58,862 nucleotides of DNA, taken from NCBI RefSeq assembly GCF_005938675.2, contig NZ_VCCH02000050.1:1-58862 (forward strand), given 5' to 3'. Made by a program: the position numbers and the translations under genes. The notes under the pieces are model-generated. The model did not search any database, had not been told where the DNA came from, and was given only the letters and a program-made list of their open reading frames with translations. Shown piece after piece: positions 52,624 to 58,862 of the stretch. Each line of letters begins with the position of its first letter. The stretch's first letter is position 1. The stretch is from Mycobacterium sp. KBS0706. GTDB lineage: Bacteria > Pseudomonadota > Alphaproteobacteria > DSM-16000 > Inquilinaceae.

Positions 52624-53624
52624 AGATAGGGCGCAACAAAATCAAGAATCTGGGCGGACGGAATGGCTGCATTGGATTTGCTTACACCCCCCTCGTGCTG
52701 GGACTCGAATGCATTCACCACGAGGCCAATGCATAAACCGGCTTCATCAAGGACGGGTCCACCGCTATTGCCGGGGGCTACGATGTTCGAGATGATGACA
52801 TACTCGCCGCCGTAATAATTCTTCACTAGCGCGTTCACTTCTCCGCCATGAGCAAGTATATATGGCCCATTAGTGGTCGCTATCGTCGGGTAGCCCAGGG
52901 TGATCGTACGTGACAAAACGATCGGCTCGCCTATCAGGAAAATTGGAATGGGAGGTTCGCTGCATTCAACTGGCAAGAGAGCGAGGTCTAGCTCGGGGTG
53001 AAGAATCCAATTTTCGGCTAGGGGCCCATATTTCATGCCGCTTGGCTCGCTAAAATTCAAAAATGTGATCCCGTCAGCAGGATCAACGTTATGCTTTGCT
53101 GTTATGATTACGCTTTTTGCGCAATTGGGCTCGGCCGTGACGAAGCCAGTTCCCGTGCGATAATCACCACATTTTTCCACAAAAACTGCAGGAACGCTCC
53201 GCCGATATTTTTGCGCAACATAGCTTGGCCCAAATAGGACATTGTCCAAAATCCGCAGAGCACAGAAGCCGGCAATCCTATTTTTATTCCATTGATATTT
53301 GACGAAGCTGTGTTCGCCCGTAAAGCTGTTATCAAATATCAATCCCCATTCAACTAATCGTCGAAAGATAGTGGTAACAATGTTGATGGCAGTGCCTTTA
53401 CTGGTGTCTCCGCACGCCATGACGAGATTCAAGAAATCCTGGCCGGTAAAATGACCTAGATTGAGAAGCTCTTTTCGTTGTTCAAAATTCTTTGATTTCC
53501 CAAATGTTCGGGCGATCAACTCAAAATAAAGTTGATCTTGGGAGACTATGTTGAGCAGCTTGACAGCTGCCATGACTTCGGGTGGAGGGCTAGAGGCCAA
53601 TTCGTCGATGGCTTTTGCGATCAA
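52620..53624 (-). CDS. Trypsin-like protease with N-terminal helical domain (AT-rich cargo)
   Basis: 334 aa from TTG 53624 with AAGGAG at 7-8 bases. The catalytic triad of a chymotrypsin fold is intact: H178 (IITAKHNVD), D213 (HPELDLALLP) and S287 (VAPGNSGGPVLD). Residues 1-120 are a separate helical domain (FLNLVMACGDTSKGTAINIV, TTIFRRLVEWGLIF), possibly winged-helix or an adaptor. There is no signal peptide, so it acts in the cytoplasm. Codon use is AT-rich, unlike the phage core, and the gene runs against the late operon. Cytoplasmic trypsin-like domains are known effectors in bacterial conflict systems; function here is inferred. Confidence 0.85.
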   Translation of the reverse strand: MIAKAIDELASSPPPEVMAAVKLLNIVSQDQLYFELIARTFGKSKNFEQRKELLNLGHFTGQDFLNLVMACGDTSKGTAINIVTTIFRRLVEWGLIFDNSFTGEHSFVKYQWNKNRIAGFCALRILDNVLFGPSYVAQKYRRSVPAVFVEKCGDYRTGTGFVTAEPNCAKSVIITAKHNVDPADGITFLNFSEPSGMKYGPLAENWILHPELDLALLPVECSEPPIPIFLIGEPIVLSRTITLGYPTIATTNGPYILAHGGEVNALVKNYYGGEYVIISNIVAPGNSGGPVLDEAGLCIGLVVNAFESQHEGGVSKSNAAIPSAQILDFVAPYL

Positions 53625-54014
53625 TTCTCAACTCCTTGCTGAAATGTGCTTCGACATGCATCGTCCTGAGAAGTGAACCGTGCCGTTAGTGGCTAGTTAG
53701 CCCGGCTGGAGCCGCGATATAGTGGGTGCCAACCGACAGATAACCGTCAGTCATATATATGAGCACCTAATTCCTCGAAACGCACGGTTCCCGTGAAGTC
53801 TGCAACACGCGCTGCCGCAGGTCCGCTGTTGCCCATTGCGGACTCAAAGCCGGCCAGCATCGAGGTCGGGCCATGGCCGCTCCTCACCTTTTGTGGACGC
53901 CAGTTGCAGCGGTGCCGCTCCGGACGCGAGGTCCGCTCCTCGCATTCCGGTCGGGTGCGCCGCAGCAAGCGAGGCCGACCTGGACCGAGTCGGCCCTCCG
54001 ACCTGTTCTCCTCA
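53625..54014. other. Interval without a supported gene
   Basis: About 390 bases between the divergent trypsin-like gene and a small rightward gene. Overlapping open frames exist on both strands, but they are arginine-rich and lack ribosome sites, so I count none. The AT-rich portion at about 53625-53765 should hold the promoter of the trypsin-like gene. Confidence 0.5.
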
Positions 54015-54344
54015 ATGCCGTACCGCACCGTCAGTCAGGTCGGGAGCATGAGTCCGCCTCAGTTCGCGGCGATGGACGCGCTCTTCAACTCGGGGTTCCG
54101 CCCACAGGTCTGGGGCTCCGACAGTGCTGGCTGGCGGGTCGGACCGCGCCGTATCCCGACGCGCACCAAGAAGAGCCTCGAACGGCGGGGCTGGATCACG
54201 GCTGAGAGCAGCCGCTTCGCCGATGGCGAGACGGTGGATCGGTTGGTCGCCACTTCGGAGGGCCGACGTGCCTTCATTGCAGCCGGTGGCAACCCTGGTT
54301 CAGCGGGAGTGAAAAAGCGCCAGCGCCGCTTCCACAGAAGCTAG
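54015..54344 (+). CDS. Small winged-helix-like protein
   Basis: 109 aa from ATG 54015 (98 aa from ATG 54048). Only this C-terminal part of a longer open frame reads as protein: FAAMDALFNSGFRPQVWG, SLERRGWITAESSRFADGET and LVATSEGRRAFIAAGG, which resembles a wing and terminal helix of MarR-type proteins. Basic tail (KKRQRRFHRS). Confidence 0.45.
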   Translation: MPYRTVSQVGSMSPPQFAAMDALFNSGFRPQVWGSDSAGWRVGPRRIPTRTKKSLERRGWITAESSRFADGETVDRLVATSEGRRAFIAAGGNPGSAGVKKRQRRFHRS

Positions 54345-54368
54345 CGGGTGGACACGGCGTCAATCCGA

Positions 54369-54728
54369 TCAACGTGACGGTCCGAGCAGTGAAACACCGG
54401 GCGGGCGCCGGCTGTCGGCCTCTCGCGCCTCCTTCTCGTCAGCCATCTGGCCCATGGCCCTGATCACAGTGTCGGGATCGCCGGTGCAAATTCGCCCCCG
54501 CTCCAGGAGATGGCGGTTGACCATGACCTTGTGTTCATAGGGCAACTCGATGATCCGCATGTAGACTAGGTAGAAGCGCTTGAACGCATCCACCTTCTCT
54601 TCCCTGCGGCCAACATCCATGGCCCCTAGGGCCTGTAGCGTTGCCCACTCGTATTCCTCCGCCTGCTTGCGGATCGTCTCGTCGCTGTGCGCTACCGTCA
54701 TGTTCCGTCTCCATTGATCGAGGTTCAT
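54369..54728 (-). CDS. Unknown protein, third of a leftward trio
   Basis: 119 aa from ATG 54728, whose ATGA overlaps the stop of the gene before it. Helical, e.g. DAFKRFYLVYMRIIELPYEH and IRAMGQMADEKEAREADSRR. No family recognised. Confidence 0.6.
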   Translation of the reverse strand: MNLDQWRRNMTVAHSDETIRKQAEEYEWATLQALGAMDVGRREEKVDAFKRFYLVYMRIIELPYEHKVMVNRHLLERGRICTGDPDTVIRAMGQMADEKEAREADSRRPPGVSLLGPSR

Positions 54729-54976
54729 TCCGGGTTGCTGCCTGGAGCGCTGTGCAGCGGCGGCGACAGTCTCCGGCCACCGTCCAGCCACGCCGCGAGA
54801 CCGTGCTCACGCCGGCCGACAGTCCAACCGGAATCGATCAGCTGATCGACGATCTGGCTGGCGACGATGCCGGCCATGATCTCGTCCATGCCCTTCTTTC
54901 GCCGGCTCGGGTGCCCGGTCAGACCACGCAGCACGATGCCGATGTCCCATTCGAGCCTTTTACGAAGGTCTTCCAT
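54725..54976 (-). CDS. Unknown protein, second of a leftward trio
   Basis: 83 aa from ATG 54976 with AAGGG at 8 bases. Contains EIMAGIVASQIVDQLIDSGW, an amphipathic helix, and a proline/serine-rich end. No family recognised. 15 bases after the first gene of the trio. Confidence 0.58.
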   Translation of the reverse strand: MEDLRKRLEWDIGIVLRGLTGHPSRRKKGMDEIMAGIVASQIVDQLIDSGWTVGRREHGLAAWLDGGRRLSPPLHSAPGSNPE

Positions 54977-54991
54977 CAGCGTGCCCTTGGC

Positions 54992-55525
54992 TCAGATCTC
55001 AGCAAAGCCTTCCGGCAGGCGACCGAAGCTCGCCAGGATGACCGGCTCATCGTAATCGCCGGCATCAGGATCCGCGGTCTGCTGCACCGCCATCGCGCCG
55101 GTCGCTCGGCCAGCTTCGACCATCTGCTCGGCGGCCCGGAGAGCTTGGCCCTTGGCTTTGAAGCCGGTATCCGGCAGCCGCTGCCACCCGATCCGTTTGC
55201 CCTTCTTGGCTTGCATCTCGCCCCATTTGACGGCGGTCACTACGTACAGCGTGTTCCGGCCGCTGCGGGCCGCATCGACATACTCGGGGGTCTTTGTCTC
55301 AGCGTTCAGCCGTGCGGCCACGAAGACGGGAGCCTGCGGCAGTATCACCGGTTCGGCATTCGAGGGAGCCGCATCGCTCGGCGACTCTGCCGCCTCGGCC
55401 TTGGCCTTGGCCAGGAAGGAAGCCTCGGCAGCCCGCACCGCTGCCTCCAGCTCGGCATTCGGCGCTGCCGGATCGAGCGGCAGGGCCAGGGTTATCTGGG
55501 GCTTGGACTTCTTCGTCCTCTTCAT
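54992..55525 (-). CDS. Unknown protein, first of a leftward trio
   Basis: 177 aa from ATG 55525, with a very good ribosome site (GGAGGTG). Basic start (MKRTKKSKPQ), alanine-rich helix (AELEAAVRAAEASFLAKAKA), then a mixed domain with TLYVVTAVKWGEMQAKKGKR. No family recognised. It is divergent from com, sharing the 55526-55648 control region, so it may be regulated together with com/mom. Confidence 0.62.
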   Translation of the reverse strand: MKRTKKSKPQITLALPLDPAAPNAELEAAVRAAEASFLAKAKAEAAESPSDAAPSNAEPVILPQAPVFVAARLNAETKTPEYVDAARSGRNTLYVVTAVKWGEMQAKKGKRIGWQRLPDTGFKAKGQALRAAEQMVEAGRATGAMAVQQTADPDAGDYDEPVILASFGRLPEGFAEI

Positions 55526-55648
55526 CGAACACCTCCGTCCGGTGCGACGGGGGCCGGGCGCGCCAACGCCCTAGCCGCGAGACAGGCACTCGCTCGTTTC
55601 CGACCCGTCGATCGCCGCGCGACGATGTGAACAAAATAGGAACATACC

Positions 55649-55885
55649 TTGCGAGAGTCGAGTCGATTCGTCGACCTGCGATGCCGCTGCGGACGCTTGC
55701 TCTGCCGCGCAGAGCCAGGTAGAGGCATCGAGATCAAGTGCCCGCGCTGCCGGACACTGATCCGCGTTATCCCGGCCGAGAGCCCACCACCCGAACGCCC
55801 CGGAGCGTCCACGAGGACGCTTCATGGGGAAGAGACCCGCGCACCATCCGGCGCCGGCGGCGCCGTTCGTCCCGCCGGCCGGTGA
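55649..55885 (+). CDS. com: Com-like zinc-finger translational activator of mom
   Basis: 78 aa from TTG 55649 (AGGA 8 bases upstream). The core DLRCRCGRLLCRAEPGRGIE, then IKCPRCRTLIRV, matches Mu Com, which binds mom mRNA and opens its start site. The first metal pair is C-x-C (C12, C14) plus C19, where Mu has C-x2-C; the second is normal C-x2-C (C31, C34). mom starts inside this gene, as in Mu. The C-terminal 35 residues lie in the overlap. Confidence 0.8.
   Translation: MRESSRFVDLRCRCGRLLCRAEPGRGIEIKCPRCRTLIRVIPAESPPPERPGASTRTLHGEETRAPSGAGGAVRPAGR
55655..55669 (+). promoter_or_regulatory. Three tandem CcrM methylation sites (GANTC)
   Basis: GAGTC, GAGTC and GATTC follow one another without a gap at 55655-55669, in codons 3-7 of com if the TTG start is right. 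GANTC is the target of the cell-cycle methylase CcrM of alphaproteobacteria. Mu mom is switched by three GATC (Dam) sites upstream of its promoter. Confidence 0.55.
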
Positions 55886-56564
55886 GGCCCCCGACTACAT
55901 CGTCGGGGAAGACAAGGCGGTGCTGGGCTTCGGCTCGGCATCGCTTTTCGTGGCCCTGATCCCTCGCGCCGAAGCGTGCGAGGTGATCCGGGCGCATCAC
56001 TATTCCGGTCGGGTGGTCAACAACAGCTATATCCATCTCGGCGTATGGGTTGGGGGAGAGCGACTGGGCGTGCTGCAACTCGGCTATGCCCTCAACCCGC
56101 GCCGGGTCGAACACGTCGTCTCCAATACCGGCATCGACGAGTACCTCGAACTCAATCGAATGTGGCTGTCTGACAAGGCTCCCAGGAACAGCGAAAGCCG
56201 GGCACTGGCCTATGTGGTCCGCTGGCTTCGACGAGCGCTGCCGCGCATCCGCTGGATCCAGAGCTTTGCGGATGAGCGCTGTGGCGGCTGGGGGGGCGTC
56301 TATCAGGCCGCCAACTTCACGTATGTCGGCAGCCATATCTGCGATTTCTGGCTGCTTGATGGCGAGGTCTACCATAAGGTCACGGTGACGGCGAAAAGGC
56401 GGTCCGGCGATAGAGGGGCACACCTGCGCGCGAATATCAGTCGCGCGACACGGGCACGTTATCGACAGTTCCGCTACGTCTTCTTTGTGAAGCCAAGCGC
56501 TCGCCGTGACCTGAGGATGTCCATCTACCCGTATCCGAAAGTGAGCCAACTGCTGGCAGCCTGA
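55824..56564 (+). CDS. mom: Mom-like DNA adenine modification protein
   Basis: 246 aa from ATG 55824, overlapping com by 62 bases. Motifs of the Mom family, an acetyltransferase-like fold: EVIRAHHYSGRVVNNSYIHL, LELNRMWLSDKAPRNSESRA and WIQSFADERCGGWGGVYQAA. In Mu it converts adenine to N6-carbamoylmethyl-adenine, protecting phage DNA from host restriction. Terminated by the hairpin at 56573-56598. Confidence 0.88.
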   Translation: MGKRPAHHPAPAAPFVPPAGEAPDYIVGEDKAVLGFGSASLFVALIPRAEACEVIRAHHYSGRVVNNSYIHLGVWVGGERLGVLQLGYALNPRRVEHVVSNTGIDEYLELNRMWLSDKAPRNSESRALAYVVRWLRRALPRIRWIQSFADERCGGWGGVYQAANFTYVGSHICDFWLLDGEVYHKVTVTAKRRSGDRGAHLRANISRATRARYRQFRYVFFVKPSARRDLRMSIYPYPKVSQLLAA

Positions 56565-56572
56565 CCGACTGG

Positions 56573-56605
56573 AACGGGGATGCTTCGTCGTCCCCGTTTC
56601 CTTCC
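56573..56605 (+). terminator. Terminator after mom
   Basis: AACGGGGA (56573-56580) pairs with TCCCCGTT (56591-56598), 10-base loop, followed by TCCTTCC. Between here and 56820 I see no supported gene; a leftward 102-aa frame is doubtful. Confidence 0.65.
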
Positions 56606-56820
56606 GTCTACGGCTCCTTGCGGGCAATCATATGATCTCATGGCTTCCCTGAAGCGGACGTCTCTGGTGATCCATTCTTTGCCCGAAAGGCGCCTCAGGT
56701 ACGGCGGAGAGTTGTCATCGATCGCGTGCCGGCGGCGGATGTGCACAGTGCCGAAGCAACAGTCTTCAAGAAGTGCTGTGTGCTTCATTTGTTCTTTTTC
56801 GCCGTGGCACCGGGAGCGGT

Positions 56821-56849
56821 TTGAGAAAATCACGATTCCGGCATATATA
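56821..56849 (+). promoter_or_regulatory. Own promoter of the right-end cargo gene
   Basis: TTGAGA (56821-56826), 17 bases, TATATA (56844-56849). Transcription would begin at about the ATG at 56857, so the mRNA is leaderless or nearly so. This would allow expression from the silent prophage. Confidence 0.6.
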
Positions 56850-56856
56850 TCGATGC

Positions 56857-58434
56857 ATGACGATCAAACGCCTCCCAAAGTTCGCCGAGCGGCATTTCTC
56901 CCTTCTCTGCTCAAACGATGGGGCCCTATGCACCCATAGCGAGGAAGATGAGAATGGATGGGATTACCTAGTCGAATTCGAACCTGAGGCTTCCAGCAAG
57001 CCAATTGATATGCGGCCTGGCCGGCAACCCGCTTATGTTCAAATTAAGTCAAAGCCCAAATTAGAACCTCAGTGCACAATTACAGTTTCCAATGCGCTTA
57101 AATTCGCTAAGAATAAATCGCCGTGTTTTATAATCTTGGTTGTTGCTAGTACTATCAAAAAGCCTGTCAGGTACTTTGCCATTCATTTTTGGAAGGATCT
57201 AATAGAACGTGCTCTTGAGGCAGGTCGTAAGGCGGAGCGTGACGGAACCAAGATCAACAAGATGACTTTGACCATTACGTTCACTAATAATGATGAAAAA
57301 GGTGACAATGTTGTTTCATGGATGCATGACACGATAAGGAGAATTCCAGATTATGAAAATACTAAAGCTAAAATGGCTGAGGCAGCCGGATTTGATGGTA
57401 TATTTGGAACTGGGCATATCGATTTCGGTGAGCAGGACCCAGCAGACATCGTTGATCATTTCCTAGGATACAAGGAAGATCTAAAAATAAACAAATTGTC
57501 ACTTTCGACGGTTAGATTTGGTATTGCGATTCCCGAGCAGGATATGGGCCCTGGTCGAGTCCAGATAACACAGGCCAGTCCGAGGGATTGTGTTATTAGA
57601 ATTAAGAATATCAAAACCAGCGAAGAATTACGATTCAATGGACAGATATTAACACCTGGAATCAGGGTGTCCGAGGAGCTTTTTAAGCTTAGAGTAAAAT
57701 CTGAGTTTTTTGATATGGTATATAAACTTGATGGAAAGGCCGATTGGACGATAAAGGTTGAAACTGGTGATAAGTACCCGTTGCGCGATATTCACAAAAT
57801 ATCAACAGTATTCTATTGGCACGCGACCCAACGGATAGATGTTCAAATTTGGATAGACAAGCAAAGGCTGATAGGCAGCGTCATAGAAACGTCGGCAGAC
57901 AAGCTTGGAATGGGTCAAAATGCGATAGATTCTTGGGGCAGCTTGTCTGTTTGGACCGAACTTCTACGAAGAATTGTAGGAGATGATGGGGAATCTGACT
58001 GTAAACTTGCGCTGTCGGACTTCAATTCAAATTACAAGGAGATGATCGATTTTTGGAAGCTTCATATATTTGAAGAAATAACTATAGTAGATAGCAAGCC
58101 AACAGAATATTCCCATAATGTGGATTGTGCAATATATTATACCTACATATATGTAGGAGAATACGTGTTCTGCTCCATAATTAAAAGAGATGTAGTAAAA
58201 TTTGACGAAACAGGCGGCGTACGAAAGATCGTGCTGGGCAAGCCGGAGATGGTCGAATCTTGCTATAAGGACGCATCGGATGGGAGAGCCATTCCGCAGC
58301 TTGAAGAAGATTGCAATCGCTACATGAAAGTACACAGCGGTTCGGATGCGATCAATCTCGGTGGCCAAATCCTCGACTTGGTGGCCGAGCGGCGAAGTCA
58401 CGGTGTCCCTATCTCAGGGCCGCAGGACGATTAG
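56857..58434 (+). CDS. PD-(D/E)XK-like (DUF4365-type) cargo protein at the right end (AT-rich)
   Basis: 525 aa from ATG 56857; a longer open frame exists but its first 28 residues overlap the promoter. Residues about 10-70 look like a restriction-endonuease fold of DUF4365 type: E11, D36 in NGWDYLVEFE and Q62-x-K64 in AYVQIKSKPK. A conserved-looking segment (ALKFAKNKSPCFIILVVAST) completes the core. The remaining 400 residues are unrecognised mixed alpha/beta. Strongly AT-rich codons against a GC-rich phage show recent gain. Next to attR, as the cargo slot in several Mu-like phages. Probably a nuclease with a sensing domain, i.e. a candidate defence gene. Confidence 0.72.
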   Translation: MTIKRLPKFAERHFSLLCSNDGALCTHSEEDENGWDYLVEFEPEASSKPIDMRPGRQPAYVQIKSKPKLEPQCTITVSNALKFAKNKSPCFIILVVASTIKKPVRYFAIHFWKDLIERALEAGRKAERDGTKINKMTLTITFTNNDEKGDNVVSWMHDTIRRIPDYENTKAKMAEAAGFDGIFGTGHIDFGEQDPADIVDHFLGYKEDLKINKLSLSTVRFGIAIPEQDMGPGRVQITQASPRDCVIRIKNIKTSEELRFNGQILTPGIRVSEELFKLRVKSEFFDMVYKLDGKADWTIKVETGDKYPLRDIHKISTVFYWHATQRIDVQIWIDKQRLIGSVIETSADKLGMGQNAIDSWGSLSVWTELLRRIVGDDGESDCKLALSDFNSNYKEMIDFWKLHIFEEITIVDSKPTEYSHNVDCAIYYTYIYVGEYVFCSIIKRDVVKFDETGGVRKIVLGKPEMVESCYKDASDGRAIPQLEEDCNRYMKVHSGSDAINLGGQILDLVAERRSHGVPISGPQDD

Positions 58435-58643
58435 TAAGCCAGAGGCGCCCGGTTCCAGCGCGACGGCAACGGGACGCGCGCCGTCATGTGCGTTTCGGTA
58501 GCCGAGTTCGATGGCCGATTTCCAACATCCTCGCCGATAGGCGGGTCGGGAAAAGGCCGGATTTGGCCAAACCGGGCTGTGTCCGGTTCCCGACTGCCGG
58601 CACGATGGCCGCTTCTGAATCGGACCGGATGCTTTTGGAGCAA

Positions 58644-58734
58644 TGCCCTGAGTTCCACTCCTCACCCATTTCGGACAGCGGTAGCGCGTGCCAAAGCGGA
58701 TGCCCGACCATGCCAAACCGCGCGCCCGGCTATA
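58644..58734 (-). promoter_or_regulatory. attR transposase-binding sites R1, R2 and weak R3
   Basis: R1 CCATGCCAAACCG (58708-58720) and R2 GCGTGCCAAAGCG (58686-58698) are inverted copies of the attL motif, 22 bp apart. R1 core lies 18-24 bases from the right end, exactly as L1 from the left. A degenerate TGCCCTG at 58644-58650, two 22-bp steps further, may be R3; a better-matching GGCCAAACCGG is farther in at 58565-58575. No gene is seen from 58435 to 58734. Confidence 0.78.
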
Positions 58735-58739
58735 GCAGG
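58735..58739. repeat. Target site duplication, right copy (GCAGG)
   Basis: Second copy of the 5-bp duplication found at 13247-13251. Confidence 0.9.
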
Positions 58740-58862
58740 CCGACCGCATCCTCGGGCCCAGGGGCGGCCGGATCGTCTTCCAGGGCATGCAGAACCACAC
58801 GGCAGAGAGCATCAAGTCGCTCGAGGGCTACGACATCGCCTGGGTCGAGGAGGCGCAGGCGC
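58736..58862 (+). pseudogene. Outer prophage large terminase, 3' part (continues beyond the window)
   Basis: Reads on from 13251 in the same frame: QADRILGPRGGRIVFQGMQN, then HTAESIKSLEGYDIAWVEEA. The last part is the Walker B region of PBSX-type terminases (IAWVEEAQ). The window ends inside the gene. The outer prophage cannot package DNA while split. Confidence 0.88.

Larger units (their letters stand above)
13252..58734. mobile_element. Complete Mu-like transposable prophage, 45,483 bp
   Basis: The ends are defined by a 5-bp direct repeat GCAGG at 13247-13251 and 58735-58739, the target duplication size of Mu. Joining the flanks restores an uninterrupted terminase reading frame. The element begins TATAG and ends CTATA, an inverted repeat, not the TG/CA of Mu itself. 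Inside are a DDE transposase and its B ATPase, S24 repressor, GemA, Mor, Mu-type packaging and head genes, a siphovirus tail with GTA-like tip, and com/mom. All core genes appear intact, so it may be inducible. Confidence 0.95.

Noticed and set aside
53747..54028. 93-aa minus-strand frame and N-terminal part of a 183-aa plus-strand frame
   Set aside because: Overlapping, arginine-rich, without ribosome sites; only the plus-strand part after 54015 is protein-like.
54641..55630. 329-aa plus-strand frame
   Set aside because: Opposes the leftward trio, which has strong ribosome sites and coupled starts.
56525..56833. 102-aa minus-strand frame between mom and the cargo gene
   Set aside because: Covers the mom terminator and the cargo promoter and lacks a ribosome site.
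1..58862. tRNA or rRNA genes
   Set aside because: I saw no T-loop or anticodon-arm pattern and no rRNA-like sequence, and the Mu-like element did not use a tRNA as target; a covariance-model scan was not possible.

Overview
The window looks like a high-GC alphaproteobacterial chromosome, probably of Rhodospirillales type. The evidence is the strong GC bias in third codon positions, the gene order lpxC-bamD-recN-ligA, and two SOS boxes of the alphaproteobacterial form GTTC-N7-GTTC. I cannot name the genus from sequence alone.

Bases 1-12,450 are chromosome: an SOS-controlled dinB, a small exported protein, a large serralysin-type RTX metalloprotease with its own near-consensus promoter, and the leftward block lpxC, bamD, recN, ligA. 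At about 12,540 a second SOS box introduces the 5' part of a PBSX-type large terminase gene, which I read as belonging to a resident (outer) prophage. That gene is cut at 13,251 and resumes in frame at 58,736.

The cut is made by a complete Mu-like transposable prophage of 45,483 bp (13,252-58,734). It is flanked by a 5-bp target duplication (GCAGG), has TATAG/CTATA termini, and carries repeated TTGGCA-type motifs placed symmetrically at both ends like MuA binding sites. It is therefore a prophage nested in a prophage.

The inner prophage runs as follows. Left end, leftward S24 repressor, operator region, and a rightward early operon (Ner-like regulator, DDE transposase A, ATPase B, many small genes, a DnaA-N-like protein, GemA, Mor). 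Then comes a leftward two-gene cargo: a Rad50-like ATPase and an 80-aa partner. Lysis follows (lambda R-type endolysin, holin-like protein, spanin-like pair), then DNA packaging and head genes of the Mu gp27-gp38 type. The tail is not Mu-like: it is a non-contractile siphovirus tail with a gene-transfer-agent-like tip (DUF2460, DUF2163, NlpC/P60, multidomain tip protein). The tail chaperone gene carries a textbook -1 frameshift site. The right end holds com/mom DNA-modification genes and several accessory genes.

Four accessory islands interrupt the phage backbone, three of them clearly AT-richer than their surroundings: the Rad50-like ATPase pair, a 576-aa membrane-anchored protein, a protein with a trypsin-like domain, and a protein with a PD-(D/E)XK-like domain next to attR. 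These, with com/mom and a leftward trio of unknown genes, look like a weapons and counter-defence set. Two copies of a 29-bp dyad element stand before the lysis and head operons and are candidate late-promoter activator sites. Three back-to-back GANTC (CcrM) sites sit at the start of com, recalling the Dam-site switch of Mu mom.
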